In this document: positions 8,857-19,192 of the stretch, one piece after another
How the letters are laid out: every line of letters starts with the position of its first letter
How positions within the stretch are numbered: the first letter of the stretch is position 1
From: Flavobacteriales bacterium
Lineage (GTDB): Bacteria; Bacteroidota; Bacteroidia; Flavobacteriales_F; PHOS-HE28
NCBI GenBank assembly: GCA_016718655.1
Contig: JADKCV010000060.1
Span: forward strand, 115,538-179,537
Reading direction: 5' to 3'
DNA: 64,000 nucleotides
Program-made: the position numbers and the translations under genes
Notes under the pieces: model-generated
Databases searched by the model: none
Seen by the model: the letters and a program-made list of their open reading frames with translations, nothing else
Told to the model about the DNA's origin: nothing

Positions 8857-11304
8857 CTATTCCATCACCATCCCCACCACCTTCTCCACCACATCCTCCA
8901 CGCTCGGTTTGCTGAAGTAATCCCCATCGCTGCCGTACGCCGGGCGGTGGGCTTTTGCAGAAGGGTCATGGGCGCGCTGTCCAACCAGCGGTAGCCGCCC
9001 TGCACTTCCAGGATCTGTTGCAGGATGTAGGCACTGGCGCCGCCGGGCACGTCCTCGTCCACCACCAGCAGGCGGTTGGTCTTCTTCAGGCTTTCCACGA
9101 TGCGGTGGTGCGGTCGAAGGGGAGGAGGGTGCGCGCGTCGATGAGCTCCACGCTGATGCCCAGGTCCGCCAAGCGGTCGGCGGCGGTGGCGCAGAGGTTG
9201 AAGGTGCTGCCGTAGCTCACCAGGGTAAGGTCGCTGCCCTCCCGCACCACTTCGGCGATGCCGATGGGCACGGTGAATTCGCCGAGGTTGGCGGGTAAAC
9301 GCTCCTTGCTGCGGTAGCCGTTGAGGCACTCGATCACCAAGGCGGGATCGTCGCTTTGCAGGAGGGTGTTGTACATCCCCGCGGCCTGCTGCATGTTGCG
9401 GGGCACACACACCACCACACCACGCACGCTGTTGATGATCATGCCCATGGGGCTGCCGCTGTGCCATACGCCTTCCAAGCGGTGGCCGCGCGTGCGGATG
9501 ATGAGCGGGCATTTCTGGCCGCCCTTGGTGCGCCACTGCACGGTGGCGAGGTCGTCGCTCATGCCCTGCAGGCAGTAGAGCAGGTAGTCCAGGTACTGGA
9601 TCTCGGCGATGGGACGCAGGCCACGCAGGGCCATGCCCATGCCTTGGCCGAGGATGGTGGCCTCGCGGATGCCGGTGTCGCTCACGCGCAGTTCGCCGAA
9701 GCGGGCCTGCATGCCTTCCATGCCCTGGTTCACGTCGCCGATCTTGCCGGTGTCTTCCCCGAAGGTGAGCAGCAGCGGTTCCTTCTCGAAGAGCGCAGCG
9801 AAGTTGTCGCGGATGATGATGCGGCCGTCCACCTCTTCGCCGGTGGCGTATTGCACCGGTACCTCGGGCACGTGCAAGCAGCTCTTCGCGCTCTGGCTGT
9901 AGAGGTGGCTGCCGTAGCGGTCGGCGTTGAGGCCATCGGCTCGCGTCCATCCAGGCCTGAAGCGCTCGCGATGGGGTGCGCCTGTTGCTGCCAGGGGAGC
10001 AGGGCCTGGCGCGCGGCGCTCACCATCTCCTTGCGGCCGGGGTCCATGGCGCTGCGCGGTTCGTTGCCAACGGTGTGCCGTGCCGCCGCGCCGTTGCGTG
10101 CTTCGCCGGCAAGCGCTTCGGCATCGGCATGCACCTCGTTCAGCTCCCCTCAGCGGGCTCCCGGAACGCCGCCCACGCGGCCTTCTGTGGCGCGCGCACG
10201 TCGGCCTTGGCCTGGCTTCTCGATGGCATCCAGTTCTCGGCCTCCGTGGCCACCACCCGGCCGGAAGTTCAGGATCCACTCGCGGAACTTCACGTTGCAG
10301 TCGTACACCTTGTACCACTCCAACAGGGGCACTTCCTCCACCGGCTTGCCGTCCTTGTCGCGGATCCAGTCGCTCACGGTGCTCTTGTAGCGCTCGTGGC
10401 TGCCGCTGGTGCTGTGGCCTTGCGGCTGCGTCACCTCCTCCACGTGGATCAGGCAGGGCACCTGCTCCTCGCGGCACAGGGCGATGGCCTCCTCGTAGGT
10501 GCGGTTGAGGTCCAGCATAGTCCCAGGCCTTGGTGGTGTAGATGCGGATACCGTTGGTGCCCTCCTCCTTCTGGAAGCCCTGCAAGAGGGTGCTGATGCT
10601 GCCCTTGGTGGTCTGGTAGGCCTTGCTGACGCTGATGCCCCAGCCATCGTCCCACACGCTCATGGCCAGGGGCACTTGCAGCACACCGGCGGCGTTCATG
10701 GTCTCCCAGAAGTGGCCTTCGCTGGTGCTGGCATCGCCGATGGTGCCGAAGGCCACCTCGTTGCCCTTGTCGCTGAGGTGCGTGTAGCCGTGCAGCGCGG
10801 GGTTGTTGCGGAACACCTTGCTGGCCTGCGCCAGGCCGAGCAGGCGCGGCATCTGTCCGGCGGTGGGGAGATGTCGGGGCTGGAGTTCGGCTGGGCCATC
10901 AGGTCCTTCCACTCGCCGTTGGCATCGAGGCTGCGGGTGGCGAAGTGGCCGTTCATGCTGCGGCCGGCGCTGCTGGGGTCGGCGTTCACGTCGGCATGGG
11001 CGTAGAGCTGCGCGAACCACTGCTGCACGGTGAGCTCGCCGATGGCGAACATGAAGGTCATGTCGCGGTAGTAGCCGCTGCGCCAGTCGCCGTTGCGGAA
11101 CTGCTTGGCCATGCACACCTGGGCCAGTTCCTTGCCATCGCCGAAGATGCCGAACTTGGCCTTGCCCGTAAGCACTTCCTTGCGGCCCAGCAGGCTCGCC
11201 TCGCGACTCTCGTGTACGATGCGGTAGTCACGGAGGATCTCCTCGCGCACCTCGTCGAGGGTCATTCCTACTTCGGCTTGGGCGGCTGACTTGTTCACGC
11301 TCAT
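8857..11304 (-). CDS. Fused 2-oxoacid dehydrogenase E1 alpha/beta subunit (multiply frameshifted)
   Basis: About 815 codons over all frames. The alpha half has the thiamine-diphosphate core ([19 protein letters not shown], about residues 170-200) and KAWDYA...LNRTYEEAI. The beta half has [57 protein letters not shown] and [13 protein letters not shown], ending in another frame with [15 protein letters not shown] and a TAG at 8857. This is the Bacteroidota branched-chain/2-oxoisovalerate-type E1, which decarboxylates 2-oxoacids for transfer to E2 lipoyl groups. At least eight indels break it, for example in the C/G run at 10865-10868, near 10511, 10255-10265 and 10147, in 9950-10000, near 9108, and in the A run at 8957-8960. 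Each half is otherwise well conserved, so assembly error is more likely than decay. Confidence 0.8.
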
Positions 11305-11326
11305 GGGCTCTTTACCGGATGAGTTC

Positions 11327-11334
11327 CAAAGGTA
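11327..11334 (-). promoter_or_regulatory. -7 box TACCTTTG of the E1 gene
   Basis: Exact TAnnTTTG match on the minus strand, 22 nt before the ATG at 11304, in the short gap after the stop of gene 11357-13052. Confidence 0.55.
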
Positions 11335-11356
11335 GCCAAGGCGGGCGTTCCGCTGG

Positions 11357-13052
11357 TCACATTCCCAGCAGGGCGATGTTATCGATCCCCAGAGCCTCCT
11401 TCACCACGGCGTTCCATGGGAAGAGGGCCTCGCATCGCTTGCCGTTGTCGGTCTCTTGCAGGTAGCGCAGGGTGGTGCGCTGTAAGGCCCGGGTGTGCAT
11501 GGCGTACACGCCCTCGGCACGGGCGGGGGTCATGCCACTGGCGTTGAGCGCGGCCTCCATGCGACGGCGTTCGATCTCACACAGGTCGAACCAGATGTTC
11601 TGGAAACAGTCGGTCCACGGTTCCCGCGCTTCGGGTACCACGGTGCCATAGCCATCGACCACGGTGAACGAGCGGTGGATGAAACGCCCGTTGACCGTGT
11701 CCATGTCCAGGTAGAACTGGACGAGCAGTGCCAAGCTGTCCTTCGGGGTCGGCCGCTGGTCCGGGACGGGTAGGGCCCGGGCATCCTGTAGGTCGATGAG
11801 GCGGACGCGCTTATCGGCGGACCATAGGGCATAGGGCGGTTTGAAGAAGTTGCGGCCGTTGTCCAGCTCGTTGAACCATCCCCATGGTTGATGTCGTTCA
11901 TCCGCAGGAACCGCATGGCCTGTTCCTGTCGCGCGGTGGGCAGGGGCGGTTGAACGCGCTGCCAGAAGGCGGTGTCCTCCGGCAACCAACCGATCTTGCG
12001 GTAGTCGGGCAGTTCGCCGTGGTAGGTGAAGAGCGGCAGGGTGAACCCTTGGCCCGGGTCGTAGGCATGCATGAGCGCGTGGGTGGTGAAGCCCTCGTGC
12101 GTGTCGGGACCACTGTACGCCATGTGGTAGTCCAGTTGCATCACCTGGGGGAAGGGGGTGGGGCCCACGCTCCAGAACTGCTTGTAGCGCAGGTCCACGG
12201 TGTCGATGCGTCCGTGCTCGTAAAGGGGGATGAAGGGGTGCTTCGGGCAGTTCTTGCACCGCAGCTCCACCGCGCGAACGGCATTGCCGCCGGGTTCGAG
12301 CCAGAGCTCGGTGGTGAAGGCCTCCGGGTTGTTGGTCCGGGGCACGATGCGCAGGTGGTCCACTCCATCCTTCCCGGCTGCGGTACTCACCTCTTCCACG
12401 ATGAAGCCTTTGCGCAGCTGTTTCGCACGCTGGTGTTTCAAGGGCGAAGTGGGGAAGGGGCTATCCTCCGCGGTGATGGCGATGAGTGCGAAGGCCTTGG
12501 TGGTGTTGTAGTTGATGAAGAGGCGTCCATCGGTGGTCGCGACGCCGATGCGACCGTTCTTCAGCTCCAGTCGAGGAGTTCGCCACCACGCAGGGAGGCC
12601 GTGTAATAGGCGTGGATCATCTCCACGGGCAGGCCCCTGCTGTAGTTCTCCATGCCGAAGAAGAGCTTCGACCCGATCGGTGGCGCCTGTCGGATCCACT
12701 TGTTCGCACGGATGACGCGTTCGTAGAGCCGATCATCGGGACGGATGACCACCTCGCCGATCGCTATGGCTGCTGGCGCGAGGCGTACGTCCATACCCTC
12801 GGCAAGTCGGCCGAACGGCAGTGTCCGCGTGGTATACCCGACAAACGAGAACCGCACACTGTCCAGCGCACCTACGGTGATCCGGAAGAGGCCATCGGCG
12901 TTCGTGATCGTGCCCTGGGTGCTGCCGGTGCGGGCCACGGTGCAGTAGGGCAAGGGCGCTCCGCTCGCGGCGTCCACCACCCGCCCGGTGAAGAGGGTCT
13001 GGGCGTGGAGCGCTCCGGATAGCGTGCAGGCAATGACCACCGACCAACGCAT
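11357..13052 (-). CDS. Secreted protein with carboxypeptidase-regulatory-like domain (frameshifted)
   Basis: About 564 residues across two frameshifts. Signal peptide at residues 1-20 (ends LHAQ). Residues 22-105 form a CarboxypepD_reg-like beta-sandwich ([40 protein letters not shown]), as found at the N-terminus of many Bacteroidota outer-membrane proteins. The rest is an uncharacterised beta-rich region rich in Trp and Tyr, ending in a helical segment ([18 protein letters not shown]). Breaks lie near 12571-12577 (one base missing) and 11886 (CC where CCC is expected). No T9SS domain or TonB-receptor barrel is evident. Divergent from the EamA transporter gene. Confidence 0.7.
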
Positions 13053-13159
13053 GCATCGAAGTAACGGATATCGTCGCGGAACAGGATGCCATTGGTCGTG
13101 CGTGGTCCGGCGTTCCTCGGGTTGCACAAAATCGAACCACGTGGCCGGTAAGGGTTCGC

Positions 13160-13167
13160 CACCTTTG
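13160..13167 (+). promoter_or_regulatory. -7 box CACCTTTG of the EamA gene
   Basis: CACCTTTG ends 6 nt before the GTG at 13174, matching the short-leader pattern and supporting GTG as the start. Confidence 0.5.
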
Positions 13168-13173
13168 CAGCCC

Positions 13174-14094
13174 GTGCAACCCACAGTGCCCCCCTCGCGC
13201 TTGAAGGTCTACCTGGCCTTTGCGGCGATCTACCTGATCTGGGGCAGCACGTACTTCTTCATCCGTGAAGCGCTCAACGGCTTCCCGCCCTTCCTGCTCG
13301 GAGGCACGCGTTTCCTGGTGGCTGCGGTGCTCATCTTCGCCTGGAGCCTCACACAAGGCCATTCCATCCACCCGCGCGGCGACCTGCGCACCGCAGTGAT
13401 CACCGGCTTCCTGCTCTGCTACGTGGGCAACGGAGCGGTGGTGTGGGTTCAGCAGACCATCCCGAGCAGTGTGGTGGCCATCGCGATCGCCGTGGCACCG
13501 CTGTCCTTCATCGTGCTCGACCGACCCCAGTGGAAGGTGAACTTCCGGAACCGCTCCACCTTGTTCGGTGTCCTAGCAGGCATCGTAGGTGTGTTGCTCC
13601 TGTTCAGCGCCAAGATCCAGGCCCAGCTGGGCGCAGCGGAGGTCACTGCGGAGTTCTCGGCCCTCTTCATCCTGGTCCTCGGCATCGTGGGGTGGCCAGC
13701 CGGTTCACTTTACGCCAAGTACCATCCCCCGCGACTGCCCAACCTGGTGAACAGCGGTTGGCAGATGCTCACCGGCGCCTTCTTCTTCCTGCTCACCAGC
13801 GCCGGCCGCGGTGAACTGGCGGACATGGACTGGAGCGCGGTACCTGCTTCGGCTTGGGGCGCATTGGCCTACCTGATCGTGTTCGGTTCACTGATCGGCT
13901 TCAGTGCCTATGTGTGGTTGCTGCAGGTGCGGCCCGCCACACAGGTGAGCACCTACGCCTACGTGAACCCGGTGGTGGCCGTGCTGCTCGGGGTGTTCGT
14001 GGGGCACGAGGTGCTGGGCTGGCGCGAGGGCCTGGGTCTGGTGGTGATCCTGACCGGCGTGCTATTGATCAACCTGGCGCGGTACCGCCGTTGA
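13174..14094 (+). CDS. EamA/DMT-family transporter
   Basis: 306 residues from the GTG at 13174; the open frame upstream lacks hydrophobic helices and overlaps the divergent gene's leader. About ten transmembrane helices form two EamA repeats: the first starts VYLAFAAIYLIWGSTYFFI and the second PAGSLYAKYHPPRLPN onwards, ending VGHEVLGWREGLGLVVILTG. The motif IWGSTYFFIREAL is typical of RhaT/YedA-type drug/metabolite exporters in the inner membrane. Substrate cannot be inferred. A CACCTTTG box ends 6 nt before the start. Confidence 0.9.
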   Translation: MQPTVPPSRLKVYLAFAAIYLIWGSTYFFIREALNGFPPFLLGGTRFLVAAVLIFAWSLTQGHSIHPRGDLRTAVITGFLLCYVGNGAVVWVQQTIPSSVVAIAIAVAPLSFIVLDRPQWKVNFRNRSTLFGVLAGIVGVLLLFSAKIQAQLGAAEVTAEFSALFILVLGIVGWPAGSLYAKYHPPRLPNLVNSGWQMLTGAFFFLLTSAGRGELADMDWSAVPASAWGALAYLIVFGSLIGFSAYVWLLQVRPATQVSTYAYVNPVVAVLLGVFVGHEVLGWREGLGLVVILTGVLLINLARYRR

Positions 14095-14154
14095 TCCGAA
14101 CGAAGAACGGGAAGACCTGATGGCCCTCCCGTCCCCATAACGATCCATGTACGA

Positions 14155-15525
14155 TCAGTCCAGTTTCACCACACGCTGTTCCGCCATGCTCTGGTCCGTG
14201 GTGATGCGCAGCAGGTAGGCGCCAGGAACGAGGTCCGTACCGTTCAGGTCCAGGTGCGTGGCGGTCGTTCCGTTCAACACCAGGTTTCGCTCAAGCATGA
14301 CGCGACCGTCCACTGCAACGAGCTCCAGACGTGCCGGTCCGGTGCGGTCCTTCACGTCGACGTAAAGTTCGTTGACGAAGGGGTTGGGGTAGGCCTTCAG
14401 GCTGTTGTTGCCCAAGGACAGATCGCGGATACCCACGCCAGCCGCGGTGCTGGTCAACGTGTTCAAGGTATGTCGTCCGTTCGCCGCTCCCGTGCTATGC
14501 TCGGCCACGCCGATCAGGCGCAGGTTGCTCAAGTTGAAGTTGTCCGGCACCGTATAGGTGTAGCTCGCCGTGTACGGCGTACCCACCACCGGAGCATTGG
14601 GAATAAGGCCGCTACTGCCGTTCGCACCGCCCAACATCGCGCGCATCACGCCCTGGTGCAGGTAGTTCGCGGGCGCGTTCACTTGCGGTCCTGGTACATG
14701 GTCCTCCACGAGGTAGACATTCATCTTGTGTGTGCCACTGATGCTGTAGGTGTAGGTAGCGGTGAGTGAAACGCTGAGTTGGCGTGTAGCGCTATTGAGT
14801 CCGGTCGTCATGTCCAACTCCACTGGCGAAACGCCCGCGCGGCGTTGGGTGAACTCACCAGCCCATAGGGAGTGGTTGGCGCTCAGCACGGACGTGCCCA
14901 GATCGCCCATCTCGAAGATGCCCGCTGGCGTGAAGCCCTGGTCGTATTGTTGGAAGTAGGTGATGCACTCGGCACAATCGTCCAACGCGTCGTTCAAATG
15001 GAACTTGGCGATGGCGTTCATCGGGTCGTCATCCAGTAGGTTGGTCACGTTGTTGCTGGACGGACAGTTCGGGCACCAGCTCTCGGTGCGGGCTTCCAGT
15101 AGCACGGACTTTTCTACCCACGTGTTCAACGCGGTGAAGGCATAGGTGAGCGTATCGTTGCTGTGGTCCGTATCACCGGTTACTTCCACCCACACTTTCA
15201 AGGTCTTGGGTCCCTGCGCAGCGTTCAATGGTACCGGGTGGTCCACTTCCCAGTACGAGTTGTTGATGATCCCGTTGCCGCCCACGGTGAATGGGGACAT
15301 GGACTGGATGGCGCCTCCGTTCAACCGCCATTTCACCGCAAAGGAGAAATAGGCCGGGCTACTCGCATTGCGCACGCGCACGACGACGGGCTGGTCCTGG
15401 CCGGCCTTGATGTAGCGTGGGAAACCGCTGCCCGTGAGGTAGGCGTTCTGCGCGTGCAATGGGGTTGCCGTGAATACCTGCAGTGCTGTTAGTGATAGGG
15501 CGCTGATCGTGTATCGTGCTTTCAT
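14155..15525 (-). CDS. Omp28-like secreted protein with CPNC motif and T9SS domain
   Basis: 456 residues. Signal peptide at residues 1-25 (ending LHAQ). An Ig-like segment follows (VVVRVRNASSPAYFSF). Residues about 140-330 match the Omp28-related layout: TESWCPNCPSSN with a thioredoxin-like CxxC, then a long beta region with NVYLVEDHVPGPQ and HQGVMRAML. The C-terminus is a T9SS type A domain (LKAYPNPFVNELYVDV, VAVDGRVMLERN, LVPGAYLLRI, EQRVVKLD). A TAACTTCG box lies about 20 nt upstream of the start, in the 127-bp divergent region shared with the metallophosphoesterase gene. Function of the family is unknown; a redox role is possible from CxxC. Confidence 0.85.
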   Translation of the reverse strand: MKARYTISALSLTALQVFTATPLHAQNAYLTGSGFPRYIKAGQDQPVVVRVRNASSPAYFSFAVKWRLNGGAIQSMSPFTVGGNGIINNSYWEVDHPVPLNAAQGPKTLKVWVEVTGDTDHSNDTLTYAFTALNTWVEKSVLLEARTESWCPNCPSSNNVTNLLDDDPMNAIAKFHLNDALDDCAECITYFQQYDQGFTPAGIFEMGDLGTSVLSANHSLWAGEFTQRRAGVSPVELDMTTGLNSATRQLSVSLTATYTYSISGTHKMNVYLVEDHVPGPQVNAPANYLHQGVMRAMLGGANGSSGLIPNAPVVGTPYTASYTYTVPDNFNLSNLRLIGVAEHSTGAANGRHTLNTLTSTAAGVGIRDLSLGNNSLKAYPNPFVNELYVDVKDRTGPARLELVAVDGRVMLERNLVLNGTTATHLDLNGTDLVPGAYLLRITTDQSMAEQRVVKLD

Positions 15526-15641
15526 GGATCGCTGTTGGAGGTTCGAAGTTACTACGCGTACGATCGATGGCTACTCGGTGCTTCTGGCGCTCGTTCTCCG
15601 GTCCGATCCGCACTGGCCAGGCGCCTTCGAACGCTTCCTCC

Positions 15642-15648
15642 TACCTTG
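15642..15648 (+). promoter_or_regulatory. -7 box TACCTTG of gene 15653
   Basis: TACCTTG ends 4 nt before the ATG at 15653 and sets this ATG, which begins a signal peptide, as the start rather than in-frame codons further upstream. Confidence 0.45.
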
Positions 15649-15652
15649 CAGC

Positions 15653-18487
15653 ATGCCGACCTTCCAACGTATCCTGGCTGCACTGTTCTGCTTGCCCTTC
15701 ACCTGCGTGGTGAGCGCACAAACGCTACTGGTCCAACCTTACTTGCAGGATGCCGAGCCCACCCGCATGACCATCCTGTGGGAGACCACGACCGGCGCGG
15801 AAAGCACCGTTCACTATGGCCTTACGACATCCCTAGGCAGTGCAGCGAGCGGCACGGCCTTCACCAGTTCGGGTACCAATCAATTGCACACGGTCACGCT
15901 CACGGGACTGGTGCCGGCCACGGCGTACCACTACCGGGTGGTCACCGGCGCTGCGGTCTCGGCCATCTTCAAGTTCAGGACGCCCGCCTTGGCTTCCGCG
16001 GAAGGCCCTACGAGCATCGTGGCGATGAGCGATATGCAGCGGGACAATGGTCTGCCGAACAAGTTCTGGGAGGTGGTCCACAATGGTGTCATCGACCATG
16101 TGACCGATAGCATGGGCCCCGACCTGAGCGAGGAACTGGCGATGATCGTCATCCCTGGCGATCTGGTGGATAATGGCACCAATTACGCCAGTTGGAAGAC
16201 CACCTTCTTCGACCCCGCCAACCCGTTGTTCAGCTACGTGCCGGTGTACCCTGTGTTGGGCAATCACGAGAACAACACGGTCCACTACTTCAACTACTTC
16301 CAACTGCCCACGAACGGAAGTCCCGGCTACAATGAGCACTGGTGGTACAAGGACCACAGCAATGTGCGCATCATCGGCCTCAACAGCAATACGGGCTATA
16401 CCATCCAGACGCAGTTGGATTGGTTGGATGGCGTGTTGGCAACGGCGGCCGTGGATCCGAACATCGACTTCGTCTTTGCCCAGCTGCACCACCCGCATCA
16501 AAGCGAGTTGTGGATCGCCGGGAACCTGAGCTACACCGGACAGGTGATCCAGCGCTTGGAGCAATTCAGCACCGGTAGTGGCAAGCCCAGCGTCCACTTC
16601 TTCGGCCACACCCACGGCTACTCGCGCGGCCAGAGCCGGGATCACAGCCATGTGATGGTGAATGTCGCCACCGCCGGAGGCAACATCGACTATTGGGGTG
16701 AGTTCGCGCAGATCGACTATCCCGAGTACTGCATCAGCCAGGATGAATACGGCTTCGTGATGGTTGAGGTGGAGGCCGGAGCCGATCCCCGCTTCACGCT
16801 GAAGCGCTTCAGCCTCGGCGATGCCACGAACGTGAAGGACAACACCCTGGAGGACCTGATCTCCGTACGGCGCTACAACAACGCACCGATCACTCCAAGC
16901 CCCGTCTTCCCACTAAGCGCCGATGTGGTATCGCCGGACTGTGTGGTACTGAAGTCCTCCGCGTATTTCGATGCCGATGGGGATGCTCAAGGCGATAGCC
17001 ATTGGCAGCTGAGCACCACAGCCAACGATTGGGGAGCGCCCCTGGTGGACAGCTGGCGCCAGTACCAGAACTGGTACAACGAGGTGAACACGCAGTCCGG
17101 AGATGACCTGAGCGATGAACGCGTGACCGGGCTGGTGGCGAACAGTACCTATTACTGGCGCGTCCGCTACCGGGACCGCAGCTTGGAATGGAGCGACTGG
17201 TCGGCCCCGATGAGCTTTCAGACGGGCTTATCCGACCTGGGCCCGAACCTGCTGGCCAATGGCCATGCGGAGAACGGCACTACCGGTTGGACCGCCACGG
17301 CCGGGGTGATCGAGTCGTTGACGGCAGGCCAATGCGCGGGAACGACCCCTTACCTCGGTACCCGCTATTTCGCCGTCGGAGCGCTCTGCACGGACAATGC
17401 TTTCGGGCGCGCCTATCAGGATGTGGACGTCAGCTCCACTAGCGTTCCCATCGATGCAGGCGCTGCCGTGGCGCGTTACGGCGGTTGGTTCGCCAACTGG
17501 CAAGGCAGCGACCTACCCAGGATGGCTCTGGAGTTCCGGGATGCCACCAATGCATTGCTCGGCAACGCACCGGAGATCGGATCGGCACGCGCATGGACGC
17601 GCGTACAGAGCGACGTGACCTTTCCGGTGGGTACACGCACCGTACGTGTGGTGCTCACCGGTACGCGACAAGCGGGCAGTGACAACGACAGCTACTTCGA
17701 TGAACTCTTCCTGCAGGTGGCGACCGGGCCGGCGTGCAGTGAGGCCGCTGCCGTGGTGCCCTTGCGCGCCTTCCTTGAGGGTCCCTATGTGGCAGGCTCC
17801 GAACTCATGCGTGATGACCTTAGGACCCAAGGCCTGATACCCCCATCAGAACCCTTCACCGCCCTCGGCTTCACCCATGCCGGACAAGGTGGTGGGGAGC
17901 AGCTGGCGGCCGCAGTGCTCGAGACCAGCGGCATCAACGCTGTGGTGGATTGGGTACTGGTCGAACTGCGCACGGGTACCGCCGCATCCACACGCATCGC
18001 CACGCGGTCCTGCCTGCTTTTACGCGGGGGGGATATCGTGGACGTGGATGGTGTGACGATCCCGCGGTTCCAGGTGCCTCCCGGGGAGTATCACATCGTG
18101 CTCCGGCACCGCAATCACTTGGGTGCCATGACCCAGGAAGCCGTGGAACTCGGCACATCGCCGGTCACCATCGACCTGAGCGACCCTTCGGTGCCGTTGT
18201 TCGGCACCAATGCGATGCGCACGGTGGACGGTGTGCGTGTGCTGTGGATGGGTGACGTTTCCCACAACGGCATCGTGAAGTACACCGGCTCGGACAATGA
18301 CCGTGACCCCATCCTGCAACAGGTGGGAGGTAGCGTACCCACGGCCACATCGACAGGGTACCATACCACGGATGGTGATCTTGATGGTGTCATCAAGTAC
18401 ACCGGTGCCAACAACGATCGGGACCCGATACTCAGTGTGATCGGCGGCGCCGTGCCCACGGCAGTGCGGGTGGAGCAGGTGCCGTAG
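15653..18487 (+). CDS. Secreted purple-acid-phosphatase-like metallophosphoesterase with dockerin-like C-terminal repeats
   Basis: 944 residues. Signal peptide about residues 1-22. Residues 24-118 are a fibronectin-like domain as in purple acid phosphatases (PTRMTILWETTTGAESTVHY, GLVPATAYHYRV). Residues about 120-390 hold metallophosphoesterase motifs: IPGDLVDN, VLGNHEN, LHHPH and FFGHTHG. Two fibronectin-like segments and a jelly-roll-like region (GTTGWTATAGVIESL) follow. The last 90 residues contain two copies of a dockerin-like unit, 'NGIVKYTGSDNDRDPIL' and 'DGVIKYTGANNDRDPIL'. I see no ordinary T9SS type A end, so the KYTG/NDRDPIL module may itself be the retention signal. Predicted to hydrolyse phosphomono- or diesters outside the cell. 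Confidence 0.85.
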   Translation: MPTFQRILAALFCLPFTCVVSAQTLLVQPYLQDAEPTRMTILWETTTGAESTVHYGLTTSLGSAASGTAFTSSGTNQLHTVTLTGLVPATAYHYRVVTGAAVSAIFKFRTPALASAEGPTSIVAMSDMQRDNGLPNKFWEVVHNGVIDHVTDSMGPDLSEELAMIVIPGDLVDNGTNYASWKTTFFDPANPLFSYVPVYPVLGNHENNTVHYFNYFQLPTNGSPGYNEHWWYKDHSNVRIIGLNSNTGYTIQTQLDWLDGVLATAAVDPNIDFVFAQLHHPHQSELWIAGNLSYTGQVIQRLEQFSTGSGKPSVHFFGHTHGYSRGQSRDHSHVMVNVATAGGNIDYWGEFAQIDYPEYCISQDEYGFVMVEVEAGADPRFTLKRFSLGDATNVKDNTLEDLISVRRYNNAPITPSPVFPLSADVVSPDCVVLKSSAYFDADGDAQGDSHWQLSTTANDWGAPLVDSWRQYQNWYNEVNTQSGDDLSDERVTGLVANSTYYWRVRYRDRSLEWSDWSAPMSFQTGLSDLGPNLLANGHAENGTTGWTATAGVIESLTAGQCAGTTPYLGTRYFAVGALCTDNAFGRAYQDVDVSSTSVPIDAGAAVARYGGWFANWQGSDLPRMALEFRDATNALLGNAPEIGSARAWTRVQSDVTFPVGTRTVRVVLTGTRQAGSDNDSYFDELFLQVATGPACSEAAAVVPLRAFLEGPYVAGSELMRDDLRTQGLIPPSEPFTALGFTHAGQGGGEQLAAAVLETSGINAVVDWVLVELRTGTAASTRIATRSCLLLRGGDIVDVDGVTIPRFQVPPGEYHIVLRHRNHLGAMTQEAVELGTSPVTIDLSDPSVPLFGTNAMRTVDGVRVLWMGDVSHNGIVKYTGSDNDRDPILQQVGGSVPTATSTGYHTTDGDLDGVIKYTGANNDRDPILSVIGGAVPTAVRVEQVP

Positions 18488-18513
18488 GTCGGCGGTTCGA
18501 TCAGGATGCGGGA

Positions 18514-19188
18514 TCAGTTCTCCTCGCCATTGAACGCATAGCGCACGATATTGGCGCCCATCTGAAGCGCCTTGGTGCGTGTAGCCTCGCTATCGCCATG
18601 GACTTCCGCATCCTCCCAACCGTCACCGAGGTCACATTCCACATCGTAGAAGAGTACCGTCCGACCTTCCCAGATGAGCCCATAGCCACGCGGGGGCTTG
18701 TTGTCATGCTCATGCACCTTGGGCAGACCCTGCGCGAAGTTGAATTGCTGATGATAGATGGGATGTGCAAAGGGTAGCTCCACCAATTCCAACTCGGGGA
18801 ACACGCGGGCCAGCATGGGGCGGATGAACTCATCCATCCCGTAATTGTCACTGATGTGCAGGAATCCACCGCCGATCAGGTAGGTGCGCAGGTTCTCCGC
18901 CTCCTGCGGGCTGAAGACCACGTTGCCGTGGCCGGTCATGTGTACGAAGGGGTACGTGAAGAGGTCGGGGCTACTCACTTCCACCACAGGTACCTCGGAG
19001 CTGATGCCCATGCCCATCTGTTGGTTGCAGAACTTGACCAGATTGGGCACCGCTGTCGGATTGCCGTACCAATCGCCGCCGCCGTTGTATTTGAGCACCG
19101 CCAATTGGTAGGTTCCCTGTGCCCGTGCCACGGTGGTGACGAACGCCAAGGTGGACAGGACAAGCAAGGTGGTGGTGCGCACGAACAT
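18514..19188 (-). CDS. DUF4159 domain protein
   Basis: 224 residues with an N-terminal signal sequence (about 1-23, ending RAQG). Fits DUF4159: LAVLKYNGGGDWYGNP near the start, FVHMTGHGNVVFSPQE, then GGGFLHISDNYGMD and ELPFAHPIYH. The family has a class-I-glutamine-amidotransferase-like fold and often accompanies aerotolerance (BatA/MoxR) genes, which are not adjacent here. A TAACTTCG box sits 4 nt before the ATG and overlaps the stop of rsmE, so the gene may have its own promoter as well as rsmE read-through. Role unknown. Confidence 0.85.
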   Translation of the reverse strand: MFVRTTTLLVLSTLAFVTTVARAQGTYQLAVLKYNGGGDWYGNPTAVPNLVKFCNQQMGMGISSEVPVVEVSSPDLFTYPFVHMTGHGNVVFSPQEAENLRTYLIGGGFLHISDNYGMDEFIRPMLARVFPELELVELPFAHPIYHQQFNFAQGLPKVHEHDNKPPRGYGLIWEGRTVLFYDVECDLGDGWEDAEVHGDSEATRTKALQMGANIVRYAFNGEEN

Positions 19189-19192
19189 GGGA

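Noticed and set aside
9356..10390. A long plus-strand ORF opposite the E1 dehydrogenase
   Set aside because: Its translation is Ala/Val/His/Leu-rich shadow sequence; the opposite strand carries the conserved E1 motifs.
15470..15652. Upstream in-frame extension of the metallophosphoesterase gene
   Set aside because: The ATG at 15653 begins the signal peptide and follows a TACCTTG box; the extension overlaps the divergent gene's promoter.
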